Positions 23,001 through 30,800 of a stretch of DNA of 64,000 nt are shown here, one piece after another. Position numbers and translations under genes: made by a program. Source of the stretch: Pieris napi (lineage: Eukaryota; Arthropoda; Insecta; Lepidoptera; Pieridae); NCBI RefSeq assembly GCF_905475465.1, contig NC_062243.1, positions 2,066,001 through 2,130,000 on the forward strand, written 5' to 3'. Numbering within the stretch: position 1 is the first letter of the stretch; each line of letters starts with the position of its first letter. Under the pieces are notes generated by a model. The model saw only the letters and a list, made by a program, of their open reading frames with translations. It did no database searches and was not told where the DNA came from.

Positions 23001-24594
23001 TGGATCAATTCGGTATTGATTTTGTGAAAATTGCAAGCGCAGAGGCAGCCGCACAATATAACATCATAAATATTCCGTCTTTGGTGTATTTCCGCAAGAG
23101 AGTTCCGATGCCATACGATGGAGACTTGCATCAAGTAGATAGAGTACTCCAATGGCTGACGTCTCAAGAAGTTTTTGAAATCAAAAACGAAATTGAAGAG
23201 GTTAACCGGAAAATGCTTGATAAGCTTCTTGAGGAGAACGAGTTCTTGGCGGTTTATTTCTGTAAGTACTGTTGGTTACCAAATCATCACTAATAGCTTT
23301 CATACATAGACGGCATGTCAGCATAGTTTATTTTTAGCAAAACATAATAAAATTCTTCAAACTTCTTACACAGCACAAATTAAAATAGGTAATTTATTAG
23401 AAAATAAAACAAAAATTTTATAAAACACACTTATGAATGTCAAAAAAGAAAAACATATTAAATGCTTCTAATTTTAAATATACTGCCAGTTCTCAAATCA
23501 ATGGCGTAGAACGAAAGAGAAGAGCTGGCAATTTACTCTCCGCCACTTTAAAATCGCCAAGAATCTGAATTCACGTAAAATTTTACGTTTTAGATGAAAA
23601 CTCAGCGGAAAGCCGAATTGTCCTGGACAAACTGGAGAACATTGACAGCGAAACTGATAATTTAGACATCACATTTGTGAAGATGCACGACCCTCGTTAT
23701 GCTCGCAAATGGGGCGTGACTAAACTACCCGCTATCGTATACTTTAGGAAACGGTTCCCGAGTATATACAGGGGTAAGGAACATAATTTTTAGCATTAAT
23801 GTCAAGTTCCAGTTATTGGGATGAAACCTATTACTTTCCCATTTCATAACGACGACTCATTGGTCTAGTGGTTAGTACCCCTGACTGCGAATCCATGGGT
23901 CCCGGGTTCGATCCCCGGCTGAGACGAACATCGATGTGATGAGCATTTGGTGTTGTGCTTAGGTCTTGGGTGTTTTGAATATGTATTTATATGTCTATCT
24001 ATCTATCATATGTTTGTATATTCTTTGCCTAGTACCCATAACACAAGCTTCACCAGCTTAGCATGGGACTAGGTCAATTGGTGTGAATTGTCTTAAAAAA
24101 AAAAAATAATAATAAATAAGTCAAATTTCTCCATTCAACTAAATTATTCATCTGTCTCTTTTCATCATAGCGTAATCATAATTTAACAGAAAAGGATAAA
24201 AAGCACTTCAGTTAAAGAATGGAATTAGATTGATTTAGTTTTTATGAATTTGTCAGTTGTTTATGAATAAGGTTTTTTTATTTATCAGATTTGTGCAACA
24301 TTTTAAATAATCAAACTTGTTGTGGTCTTTATGAAGATGTTCTTGTCTTGATGATCTTTACATGCAAAAAGCGGTAAAAATTAACGATAAATTTTGCAAC
24401 TTTCAGGTGACGTTATGGCCGAAGAAGAGGTTTTGGAATGGCTGCGGAAGAACAGATTCCGTCAGCCGGAACTAAATATATTTATGTACGCATTGATAGC
24501 TTTATCGATAGCTTTTGTCATGTACACAGCTTTCCTGCTTCAATGCTTTAAGCCTTCTCCAACGCCCACCGCACAACATCCAAAACAGGCGTGA
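3965..24594 (+). CDS. Tandem thioredoxin-fold repeat protein, membrane-anchored isoform (5' partial)
   Basis: Exons: 3965-4147, 5166-5306, 6806-6988, 7146-7289, 7600-7782, 7856-7987, 8072-8386, 13209-13523, 13788-14102, 14451-14639, 15036-15176, 15251-15571, 15689-15871, 18920-19051, 19519-19842, 20000-20188, 20488-20625, 21256-21570, 21764-21920, 22545-22711, 22935-23261, 23594-23773, 24407-24594. They join without a stop into 1620 codons including TGA. The protein repeats a roughly 105-residue unit: a hydrophobic strand ending F-Y, then CxxC or its remnant, then LEELENIDDE, FVKI, AKEYGI, a cis-Pro-like FPAL/LPTL, YFE, P..YEGDL, EEEVLEWL. This is the thioredoxin order. Seven domains keep CxxC; the others have lost it. 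The last exon adds a helix (about YALIALSIAFVMYTAFLL) and a short Pro-rich tail. Nearly all introns are phase 1. By family logic it is a luminal PDI-like or calsequestrin-like protein; substrate and name are unknown to me. Confidence 0.88.
4985..5099 (+). repeat. Retroelement 3' tail (TATCACTTAACATCAGGTGAG family)
   Basis: Carries AATTCTTAAAAGGCCGGCAA, the TATCACTTAACATCAGGTGAG signature and an A-rich end. Other copies lie at 5690-5957, 38222-38333, 47510-47706 and 59530-59645. It sits in an intron of the thioredoxin-repeat gene. Confidence 0.75.
5690..5957 (+). repeat. Longer copy of the TATCACTTAACATCAGGTGAG retroelement tail
   Basis: Extends further 5' than the 4985 copy (TTGCCGCGCACCACCACTA onwards) and ends in an A-rich tract. 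The 47510 copy shares this extension. Diverged and without coding capacity. Confidence 0.65.
8862..9626 (+). CDS. LINE ORF1 protein (coiled coil plus RRM-like domain)
   Basis: Translation from the ATG at 8862 (context CTAAAATGG) gives 254 residues. An in-frame GTG at 8787 would add 25, but the ATG is preferred. Residues about 15-75 form a heptad-rich, Lys/Glu-rich coiled coil (KLKTQIAKLEQKLDQMEIDK region). This is followed by an RRM-like core beginning KKNLVFFGV, with RIG and RPVVVSL strands, and by a basic tail rich in K, R, P and S. That arrangement matches RNA-binding ORF1p/Transposase_22-type proteins, which coat LINE RNA and act as nucleic-acid chaperones. The end of the frame overlaps the ORF2 frame by about 30 nt, with a slippery heptamer at 9614. 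Confidence 0.85.
   Translation: MDKNIEMLWEKLEEKLNQQTLTITSAVTTNVMEAINDKMDSIIQENKKLKTQIAKLEQKLDQMEIDKRKKNLVFFGVEEKGKRESELVDYIKEIITDTGLHLDSQEISNVYRIGAQTNKNRPVVVSLSTNWKKHLILKNKSSLPSGIYVKEDYPKHILETRKQLQPKVEEERNKGNFAYIKYDKLIVKKPNDPGREKRKREQSGSPISPTQKRSNPNKATMPTATNTKDVIKPNLLNYIARGRSSSLSEVSKNN
9596..12667 (+). CDS. LINE ORF2: endonuclease/reverse transcriptase (RTE-like)
   Basis: The frame is open from 9596 (after TAG at 9593-9595) to TAG at 12667. Counting from 9731, the AP-endonuclease domain covers about residues 40-280 (FNARSL at 43, GLSEIRR, GDFNAR, SDHSLV). The reverse transcriptase covers about 480-780, with GPDGITNEA, YRPISL, AGFRRGFSTIDHI, FVDYAKAFD, GVRQGDPLSP and the catalytic FADD. A C-terminal region has WAGHIGR and GRRKRGCPP motifs, typical of RTE-related elements. 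The first in-frame ATG is at 10133, inside the endonuclease domain, so an ATG-initiated product would lack essential motifs. Expression as a fusion with ORF1 by -1 frameshifting is inferred. All major catalytic motifs appear intact. Confidence 0.92.
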   Translation, partial: LTFRGIKKQLTAPDNRNKNNANCRSTPTKDNERKHAPTTPSRLVTVGLSDYYPPNSRFLTNTINFNRSHPPHHISPATENSHIFICTFNARSLSSDEKLLEFKESVASIRYDIIGLSEIRRKGYNIEEDSEHIFCYFGERKGHLGVGFLLKKRLKQYIESFIGVSERICILNLRIINLDMSIIQVHAPTSEASDNELEKFYEQVRNAMKHCNKQFILAGDFNARIGKRLPGEERVMGANCFGKRDQRGDLLLQFCRENDLKIINTQFTKKIKNLWTWLSPKKRRSQIDYILTNDMRHIQNIEVVHNLSFASDHSLVRCTYIVKDLKKSRVKYKNSAYSYLKSPEDEESYLKALETKIKDIKDIDEGNVNKYYDQIKTSLTGSIRAVTLKTKNRYNRKGYIISNHIKDLISRRNELTHKTHLSSVEKKERTYLYKNIHKMIKQDNKKHRLQVLEKFLTESRSIKKGFRALNRTKQWIPRIKTSSSSTTYSRSKIIEVASKFYKELYGPNNNINNNTENFKIHHNNLSTERFSTYEVIKAMEQLKKDKSCGPDGITNEAIKVGRFLLATPITRLFNMVMDSRKIPREWARSDIILLYKKGDPTDVGNYRPISLQPSMYKLFASCLERRLSNYTEEYQPVEQAGFRRGFSTIDHIHTLDMIIEKYIDQNCPLYLGFVDYAKAFDTISHKSMWQALGECNVPYEIIELIQNIYQQSVSRVKLDRIGPEIKICRGVRQGDPLSPRIFVTVLQSVMKTLQWEKKGLEINGQYLSNLRFADDIVIFSNSATQLQDMLNELVCASKNIGLEMNTSKTKVMTNSKERPIFVNATSLEYVQNYIYLGKQISFSQNRHVDETNRRVNLAWNKYWALKEVLKSNHNLTIKRTVMDTCILPCLSYGCQTWIFNKALIRKIGVCQRAMERSILNLKLRDKIKNKMIRSRTKIKDVVTYTKRLKWKWAGHIGRLCDGRWVKKTLTWKGPVGRRKRGCPPKTWEDDIKGIAGKNWKTVASDRDKWKNLEEAFTPSEVEY
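9614..9620 (+). promoter_or_regulatory. Putative -1 ribosomal frameshift site (A AAA AAC)
   Basis: In the ORF1 zero frame the codons read tcA AAA AAC AAC TAA, a canonical X XXY YYZ heptamer two codons before the ORF1 stop. A -1 slip enters the ORF2 frame exactly. I see no obvious strong hairpin directly downstream; a weak CCCCA/TGGGG pairing exists about 90-115 nt away. Confidence 0.65.
14929..14976. repeat. Perfect 20-bp inverted repeat with 8-nt loop
   Basis: Arms AAAATAAATTTGATTAAAAT (14929-14948) and its reverse complement (14957-14976), in the intron between exons 14451-14639 and 15036-15176. It could be a short hairpin remnant of a mobile element; no target duplication is evident. Confidence 0.7.
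15936..16092 (+). repeat. Retroelement coding-tail fragment
   Basis: In the frame starting at 15960 the translation reads VDITGDRRAGSYLGQR, then SLAIQ, NAAS and GTLPKG, then a stop within an AT-rich tail. I recognise this from widespread lepidopteran retroelement ends but cannot assign the clade. It lies in the intron between exon 15689-15871 and the alternative exon at 16226. Confidence 0.45.
16226..17736 (+). CDS. Alternative soluble C-terminus: poly-Asp/Glu tail plus Lys/Pro tail
   Basis: Three exons: 16226-16276, 16636-17148 and 17468-17736 (TAA). The first is a short homologue of exon 18920-19051 (both encode GNL..EN.VL.W) and has the same phase, so exon 15689-15871 could splice to either. 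The middle exon encodes 170 residues, including two acidic runs of nearly pure Asp/Glu. The last encodes a CCPTKV segment and a Lys/Pro-rich tail with PTKVxAK-like repeats, ending WWW. The product would stop in thioredoxin domain 9 and lack the membrane helix. An acidic C-terminus after thioredoxin folds is the architecture of calsequestrin, so calcium binding is a reasonable inference. Splicing is predicted, not shown. Confidence 0.75.
17737..18725 (+). other. Probable 3' UTR of the acidic-tail isoform
   Basis: About 980 bp without coding potential, ending with AATAAA at 18714-18719, followed by a further AT-rich tract. The next exon of the long isoform begins at 18920. Seen: the signal and the absence of exons. 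Inferred: use as an alternative polyadenylation site. Confidence 0.5.
20878..21011 (+). CDS. Second alternative terminal exon with CELC motif
   Basis: After exon 20488-20625 (ends phase 1 in T) an acceptor at 20876-20877 opens 134 nt reading W-NRTLCELCHAKS..., then a Lys-rich and a Glu-rich stretch, and TGA at 21009-21011. It would replace the CxxC region of the next thioredoxin domain with a short tail that keeps a CxxC, giving a soluble protein of about eleven and a half domains. AATAAA at 21237-21242 lies only 14 nt before the next constitutive exon (21256), which would suit competing polyadenylation and splicing. Predicted from sequence only. Confidence 0.55.
23436..23575 (-). repeat. Reverse copy of the GGAGAGTTTATTGCCAGTTCT retroelement family
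   Basis: Contains the complement of GGAGAGTAAATTGCCAGCTC and TTTGAGAACTGGCAGTA. The same family occurs forward at 39629, 46603 and 49064, reverse at 60008, and as a shorter piece near 19318-19378. Confidence 0.7.
23855..24110 (+). repeat. tRNA-derived SINE
   Basis: The head resembles a tRNA, with an A box TGGTCTAGTGGTTAG (23861-23875) and a B box GGGTTCGATCCCCGGC (23904-23919). An unrelated body and an A-rich tail follow (about 24090-24110). It is a SINE and not a tRNA gene, because the acceptor stem and 3' half are missing. Confidence 0.85.
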
Positions 24595-25509
24595 AACATT
24601 CTATGAAGAATATATGCAAGAAGATTCTTGAACCAAAACAAACCTATATATAGCAGAATTAACTATACTAAATCTTTAAAAAGCAGGCGAAACCGAACAT
24701 GATTGTTCTAAAGTACTAATTAGCATAACTAACAAGAAAATCTTTTCAGCTGGCATTATGTTTGCCGAAGGGCTTTTGAGTTGAATTTATAATTATTTCC
24801 GGTGTTTTTTTTTTATTATTATGGCAATAGTTTTGTCTTTTTCCGGTGTTTTCGAATGATTTAATTTTGAATATATTGACGTCACTTGCTTCTTCATAAG
24901 TCAGCCTATTCGAATCCGACCTTTGGTTTTAAGTTTAGACAATCTATAATTCTTCGTTCTGGCAGGAAAAATATATTTTTTTAATGACGATACTGGCATT
25001 TTCCCACATAAAAACGTGAAAGTAAAGCAAACGGGAAAAAAGTTGAAAATGTTGCCATGTATTAATTATAAACATATTAAAATTTTCTAATAACAGTTCA
25101 ATCGTGATATTTAAACAATTCCTGACGGCTTGACTTCATGCGCTTTCGAAGTGTTTGAATACCCGAAGAGGCATTAAAGCCTTTTATTTATTAATATAAA
25201 TGTATTTATCATGATATTATTTACTAATAAATAAAGATTATTTATTGATATTTTTTCGTAATTAACGTATTTTGTCTTTTCAATCGCGTGTAGCTTTTTA
25301 ATTGCAATGTCATGAAAGACAGTTATATTAATTCGAATGTAGTCAATCTGATACGTAATCAGTTATAAGTTAAATTTTTCATATATTTCATTATTTTACG
25401 TTTAGTTAACGGGCGGGACTTTAGATATGCGCCCGCATTTTGCTGAGTTATTACAGCTGATTATTACCGTTTATTTATTTTTTCATTTATCAGACAATTA
25501 TAGAAACTA

Positions 25510-25750
25510 AGGGTCTGCTTCACAATGAATGGATAAAGTACCAAATAGTTATGCAACACATTAATTATTTGGAAGATAAATTGTGATATTTGACATTCAT
25601 CGGACTCATAGCTTATGATGGACTTTATGTGATGAATAGCGTTATCTGACAGTCGTGAAACGCAACAATAGTGTTTATCCTACCAATAAGTAATAAATAG
25701 CTAATTTGGAACTTATGTAGAACTTATCCGTACATTGTGAAACAGACCCT
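25510..25750. mobile_element. MITE with AGGGTCTGYTTCACAATG termini
   Basis: Inverted termini AGGGTCTGCTTCACAATG and CATTGTGAAACAGACCCT, flanked by TA on both sides (25508-25509 and 25751-25752). About 241 bp and non-coding. Confidence 0.75.
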
Positions 25751-26028
25751 TAGTGAAATTATATATTTTAAAAGGATTTAAGACATAACATACCCGACTT
25801 TTGGAACAACTATCGTAATTTAGATTCGTAATAATTCAGCGCAGATAACTTAGCAATATGCCCACCTATTTTCTATCATTCCCGCTCTATTGCTATCTTC
25901 GTCTCGTACTCAGTACCCAAAATAGTATTTCTTTATAATTAGAATAATTTAGAAAATAAGTTTATTCTGTTTCATTTTGTGTACTGAGTTTTGAGTTACA
26001 ATTTTACAAGATTTTATATAAGTTATCG

Positions 26029-26224
26029 TATATGTCGGAGCAATGGCGCTTGCACTAACACCATTGCTTCAACATAATTAATAAAGACTATGAAATTACT
26101 ACAGACTATTAAATAGTCTTTAATACAGTAGATCTATTAATATTGGCAAATCATATAAAAGATATAACGGTTAAATTATAATGGCTGCCAGATAATGATA
26201 CTAGCGCCATTGCTCCGACATATA
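26029..26224. mobile_element. MITE with 22-bp perfect TIRs
   Basis: The termini TATATGTCGGAGCAATGGCG (starting 26029) and the exact complement ending 26224 enclose about 150 bp of AT-rich sequence. A TA duplication is possible inside the TATATA ends. No coding. Confidence 0.8.
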
Positions 26225-27327
26225 TCAATAAAATGTGTTTTCTTGTTTATTATAAAGTGTTTCGATATTATTATAAGTCCTTTGAAGTTTTTGCGATTGC
26301 TCAAACGATTTCGCAAGCGATTAAATTTAATGTTGTATATAAATGTAAATAAATTTAAATAAAATAGTATATTTAAACGTGTTTCAATTTAATGTAAGGA
26401 TTAATTAATGTAATAAAACTTCCAAAAAAGTATTAATTTATTGCTAGTAATATTCGTAAAGTTATATCAGTACTGATAACTTTTATGAACACTTATCAAA
26501 ATAATAACAAAGTACAATAATCTGGGATCATCATATAAATGAAATAATATTTAACGAAAAATAATAATAACTATGTAATTAATAATATCTCAATACTTAT
26601 TTTAATTTGAAAATGTATATGAAAAAACTGTACCTTACAAAAATTTATTGAATAAAATTACTCTAAGTGTCTCTTTGGCTCTTAATATATTATAAACTCT
26701 ACACAATTTAAACCATATAAAGTATATCCTGTATACAGATGGTTTGGTAACGTATACTTACTCAAGACAAAATTACTTTTCGATATACGTGACCCACTAC
26801 CGCCAAACGAATTTGTATGAAAATGGTCACGTGACAAAGCGTGAGTAAATGTCATCCCCATAGATATTCCTTCAGCGTTAGAGGGCCACGCCTGTCGAAT
26901 AGCAATTTTTTCAGTGCCCTGATGCCAAGAGCAGATATCGCGGGGTTGAACCACGGCAAGGTTCAGTGTCGAGACAGTCTTCCGAATGTCAATTCCATTC
27001 ATATCCAGGAATATATACCCTATGTCTTCGAACGCGAAATATTCTCAATACCTAGTTCTAATTTAATAAATGCGAAAGTATTTCCACTTTAAAAATACTT
27101 CATAAAATTTCAAAATTGAATAAAATTCACTCAATTCCATATGTAATGAATTTACAATGGAAAACAAAAAACTATCTAAGTATCATTAATATCAAGTATA
27201 TCAGATACATGGTTTATGCATGATTAAATTTGCTTGTAGTTGAATTATTCTTATTAATCTATTATATTCCGGTGTTGGCAGTTCATATTTTGATATGTTG
27301 GTAACAATAAACTGGAATTAAAAAATA

Positions 27328-30300
27328 CTATGTGATAATTAATGATATTTTCTCATGGTTCTTCAAATACTTAGGTTTTTCAGTCTCAAAGAGATCAATC
27401 AGTCGTTTTGTGAATTCAGCGTGTAAGGCGTTAATTTCTTCGTCTGTTGGATCGAGATTCTTTTCAACTTCTAAAGGTGCACCAACTGAAAAAAAATTAT
27501 AGATATATTGGAGCGCTAAATATTGTTATGATTTTTATTTGCCATTGTGGAACTCATCAATATACAGGGTGTCCCCCTACAAGTATTGTATATGTATTTT
27601 CCTACAAGTTGGAGTGATCGGCACAGGGTTTAGGATCATAGGTTACATAAAGCACTATTCGGGATGACGTAAGAGAAAAAAATTTGGCACAAAGTAAATA
27701 TTTGTAACAACAGGAATGAAAAAACTGTCACATGGTGTACATTTTCTGGAATAAAAGGAAAATTTACATAGCTTCAAAAATACATGACTTAATTTTTTTT
27801 TTAATTTTTCTGTAATAAATAAGGGTTAGGACAATTGTCAAAGACAGATCAATATAATATAAAGATCAGAAAAAAAATTGCGCCTTTTAAAATTGTATAG
27901 CAATAGTTGTATAATTCTGAGTTTATTTCATTGTTCATTTTTCTTTATTGGTAAGTAGGTGATTAGCCTCCTGAAATAGACATTTATCGTAGATTTTTAG
28001 GAGTATGCTGGACATAATGATGTTTTCGGCATATGGAAAACAAAAAGGCACAGGCGAGCTTCGAACCCACGAACTAAGGCTTGACTATTAAATGCCTAAG
28101 CTCAATGCACGATTGAGAAAAAATATACTCACCGACAGTGGTAATTGGTGATCGCAACGGTAGAACTCCAAATGAATACTGAAAGAGTCCTCTTCCAATA
28201 GGAAACATTGGTGAAATGCCAGTCACCTGACGCACCTTCTCCTGGAATTTGCGTAGGAAGCTGTCCTGGGGATTGTGAGGGGGTCTGAACACGTCTGTTT
28301 CACCGAAGGAGAACACTGGAACTATGGTTGCTCTGAAAAAATCGTATCCAACTATATTTCAGCTTTCTTTTGTTATTTAAAATAGAAATCTTTGTACTAC
28401 CAAAGACAATTAAAGTAAATACTAAATAGACTAATCATTGTTATTGATAAGCTGTAACTTACGCAATTGCAAATTTTGACATTGTATACTCAAGCTGTAT
28501 CAACATAACAATAATAATAATTCGAAATGTTCCGAAAACCGCTGCAAGCTTTAAAAACCCTTTCTACGCACTGAAGCCCGAGCAAGGCTGTCAATTGTGA
28601 TACATTAATTGTATCATTATATCATTATCAATAGTATATAATTATGTATGTCGTATCTGATATTCTGTAATCCAACTCTCAGTGTTTGTCAGTGAAATTA
28701 AATTCGAACGAAAACTATTCCATACAAAAATGTGTCCAACGCTCGATATTGTCCTGGTTCGAAACTTAACTTATGTACAGCTATATCTATATATATAAAA
28801 ATGAAACCCGTTTTCCGTTGTCACGACATAACATGAAAACGGCTTGACCGATTTGTCTGATTCTTTTTTTATAATATTCCTTGAAGTACGAGGATGGTTC
28901 TTACGCAGAGAAAAATTTAAAAAAATGAGTGAAAAAGTCTAAAAACAACACTTTTCTATATTCCCATACAAAATATTCGTAATAATATTTAAAGGCAATT
29001 TGAACTTTAATACCATATCATAAAGTTCAAGTGTTAGTGGAGGGGTTCCGGGAAGGTAAATTTTTATTTCTTCAACTTTTCTCAACTTTCTTTTTTTTAT
29101 CTTACTAGCTAGACCGGTGTCCCGAATAGCAGAATAAGTATTAAAAAAAAAAAATAATCGACTGTTAGGCGGTACGATGTTCGCCAGGCCAGCTAGTAGA
29201 CAATAATAATATGTACTCATATGTATTCTCGAAATACGCCACCAAACGTAGTGATTTCACGATTTAAATTTACGATTCGATTTTGAAAACTGAACCAATC
29301 AGGAATAAAGTTACTAGTGTCTTCTAAAGTAAATGTAAAAATTGCATCCGCTGACAAATTGGAAGGTTACAAACACGTTAGTTGACTTACTATTCCTACT
29401 TTCAGTTTAACAATGAACTTACCCGGACTTCATAGCAACCCGAATAAAACCTTTTCGTCTGGTCAAAATCACTTTGTACTCCCCAGGATGTGAATCCAAA
29501 GCCTCAGCTGCTCCACCAACAATAAGACACACGCATGTTCCTTGATTGCGTTTTACATCCAACAGATACTCCAAACTTTCCCTTGAAGACGAACAAGTCC
29601 CAAACGCTAGTAACAGTTCCCGGAAAATGGGAACCAAGAAATGCCCAGCCAAGGTAATCATATGGCAACTCAGGCCAGGAAAAACTTTGTGGAAATCCAG
29701 AGCATTTGTTGCGAATGCTCCAAAAGCCCCGGAGCAGACAACGCCGTGTGGAAAGCACGCGAAGAGATAGTTCCTATTTGGTTCCAAGTCAACGGTTTTC
29801 ACAAGTTTAATTGGAAAGTAATCTCTATAGTAACGCCACCACGCCCAGTTTCGCACCCATTGGATTCTGAAAGATTTTATAAATACCATTTAAATAACAC
29901 GAATAATGACGTTTATTAGTAATCATAACAATCAAATATATATAGTAATAATAAAAAAAAGAAAATTAGAACAAATTTAATAGATAGGTTTGGTCACTGT
30001 GGCAGTGCACCTTTAACACTGGCAGCATTTACTCGCTGCACGAGAAATGATTTAATAATAAGAAATATATCAATATTACATTAATGTTTGGAATTTAATT
30101 TGTAAGAACGAGATAATTATTCACAGGTGAATTAAAGCGAGCCGTAGTATGTAAGGTATGTTAAGGTATGTAAACGACTTATTTCTAGTAAGTCAAGGAT
30201 TACAAAAAAAATAAATTTTGCTAGAAGGTATAAGTATAAAAGTTAAGTACGTTTGCAATATACCACGAATGTGTAGACGATTGTTTTCTAAAACGTTCTG

Positions 30301-30585
30301 AACTGTCTTCATAGTAATTAGAAACTTTATTTAAGATAAAGTAGGTATTGTACTTACGTTCGTCCTCCTTTATGACAAATGTCGATATCATTTAGCATCC
30401 ACACTCCATACAACAAGCCCAAGTACCAATATGAAGAGTAAATAATTTTAATGAATAGAAGTATAGCAACTGCTTCGCTGAAGAGTACGAGGCAGATCCA
30501 TCCAGTGGCCGCCAGGGTCTGAAGCCTTCGTGAAATTGGTACATTTATGGGTGCCCATTCTATGCCTAAGGCCACGGACAAGTTC
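27328..30585 (-). CDS. DGAT2/MOGAT-family acyltransferase (5' partial)
   Basis: Exons, in minus-strand order: 30585-30358, 29866-29423, 28332-28133, 27485-27328 (TAG). The phases agree throughout. The protein starts near NLSVALGIEWAPINVP, has a hydrophobic hairpin (about residues 30-65), then FACFPHG, GGAAEALDSHPGEYKV, RRKGFIRVAMKSGATIV, PITTVVGAPLEVEKN and PTDEEI. These are the conserved blocks of ER enzymes that acylate mono- or diacylglycerol to make triacylglycerol. The catalytic HPHG is FPHG here: the His-Gly pair is kept and the first His is lost. The exon at 30585 starts with the third base of a codon, so a short upstream exon with the ATG is missing; I could not place it. DGAT2 and MOGAT cannot be separated by eye. 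Confidence 0.9.
28786..29196 (+). mobile_element. Non-autonomous Helitron, complete
   Basis: Starts TCTATATATATAAAAATGAA after an A and ends GCCAGGCCAGCTAG before a T. At 411 bp it lies in an intron of the acyltransferase gene (between exons 28332 and 29423). Its 3' end matches the truncated copy at 30655. Confidence 0.85.
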
Positions 30586-30654
30586 CTGAAAATTATAAAC
30601 ATAATTGCAGTGATTAACGGACATTTTAAAATTGAATATTAGTTTTATTACAAA

Positions 30655-30800
30655 CTAGCTGACCCGGCGAACTTCGTACCGCCTAACAGTCAATGAATGT
30701 CGTGTTACAGATTAGCGGAACATAATTTATGATTTTATGAACGTAATACTATGAATACAAAATTAATATTAATTCACTACTATCACTGAAGACAAGCTCA
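30655..30800 (-). mobile_element. Truncated Helitron 3' end
   Basis: On the minus strand it ends ...GGTACGAAGTTCGCCGGGTCAGCTAG, preceded by an A on the plus strand. The 5' part is not recognisable; the boundary near 30800 is approximate. Confidence 0.6.

Larger units (their letters stand above)
24595..27327. other. Intergenic region with 3' UTR and two MITEs
   Basis: The first ~640 bp is the likely 3' UTR of the thioredoxin-repeat gene (AATAAA-type signals near 25227-25236). Two MITEs follow, listed separately. An open frame on the minus strand at 26682-27002 resembles nothing I know, and no gene is supported here. Confidence 0.5.

Noticed and set aside
23861..23930. Possible tRNA gene
   Set aside because: The A and B boxes are present, but the cloverleaf is incomplete and the sequence continues into a SINE body with an A-rich tail.
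26682..27002. 106-codon minus-strand ORF
   Set aside because: It starts at a non-ATG codon, shows no family features or splice partners, and is probably chance or an old element.
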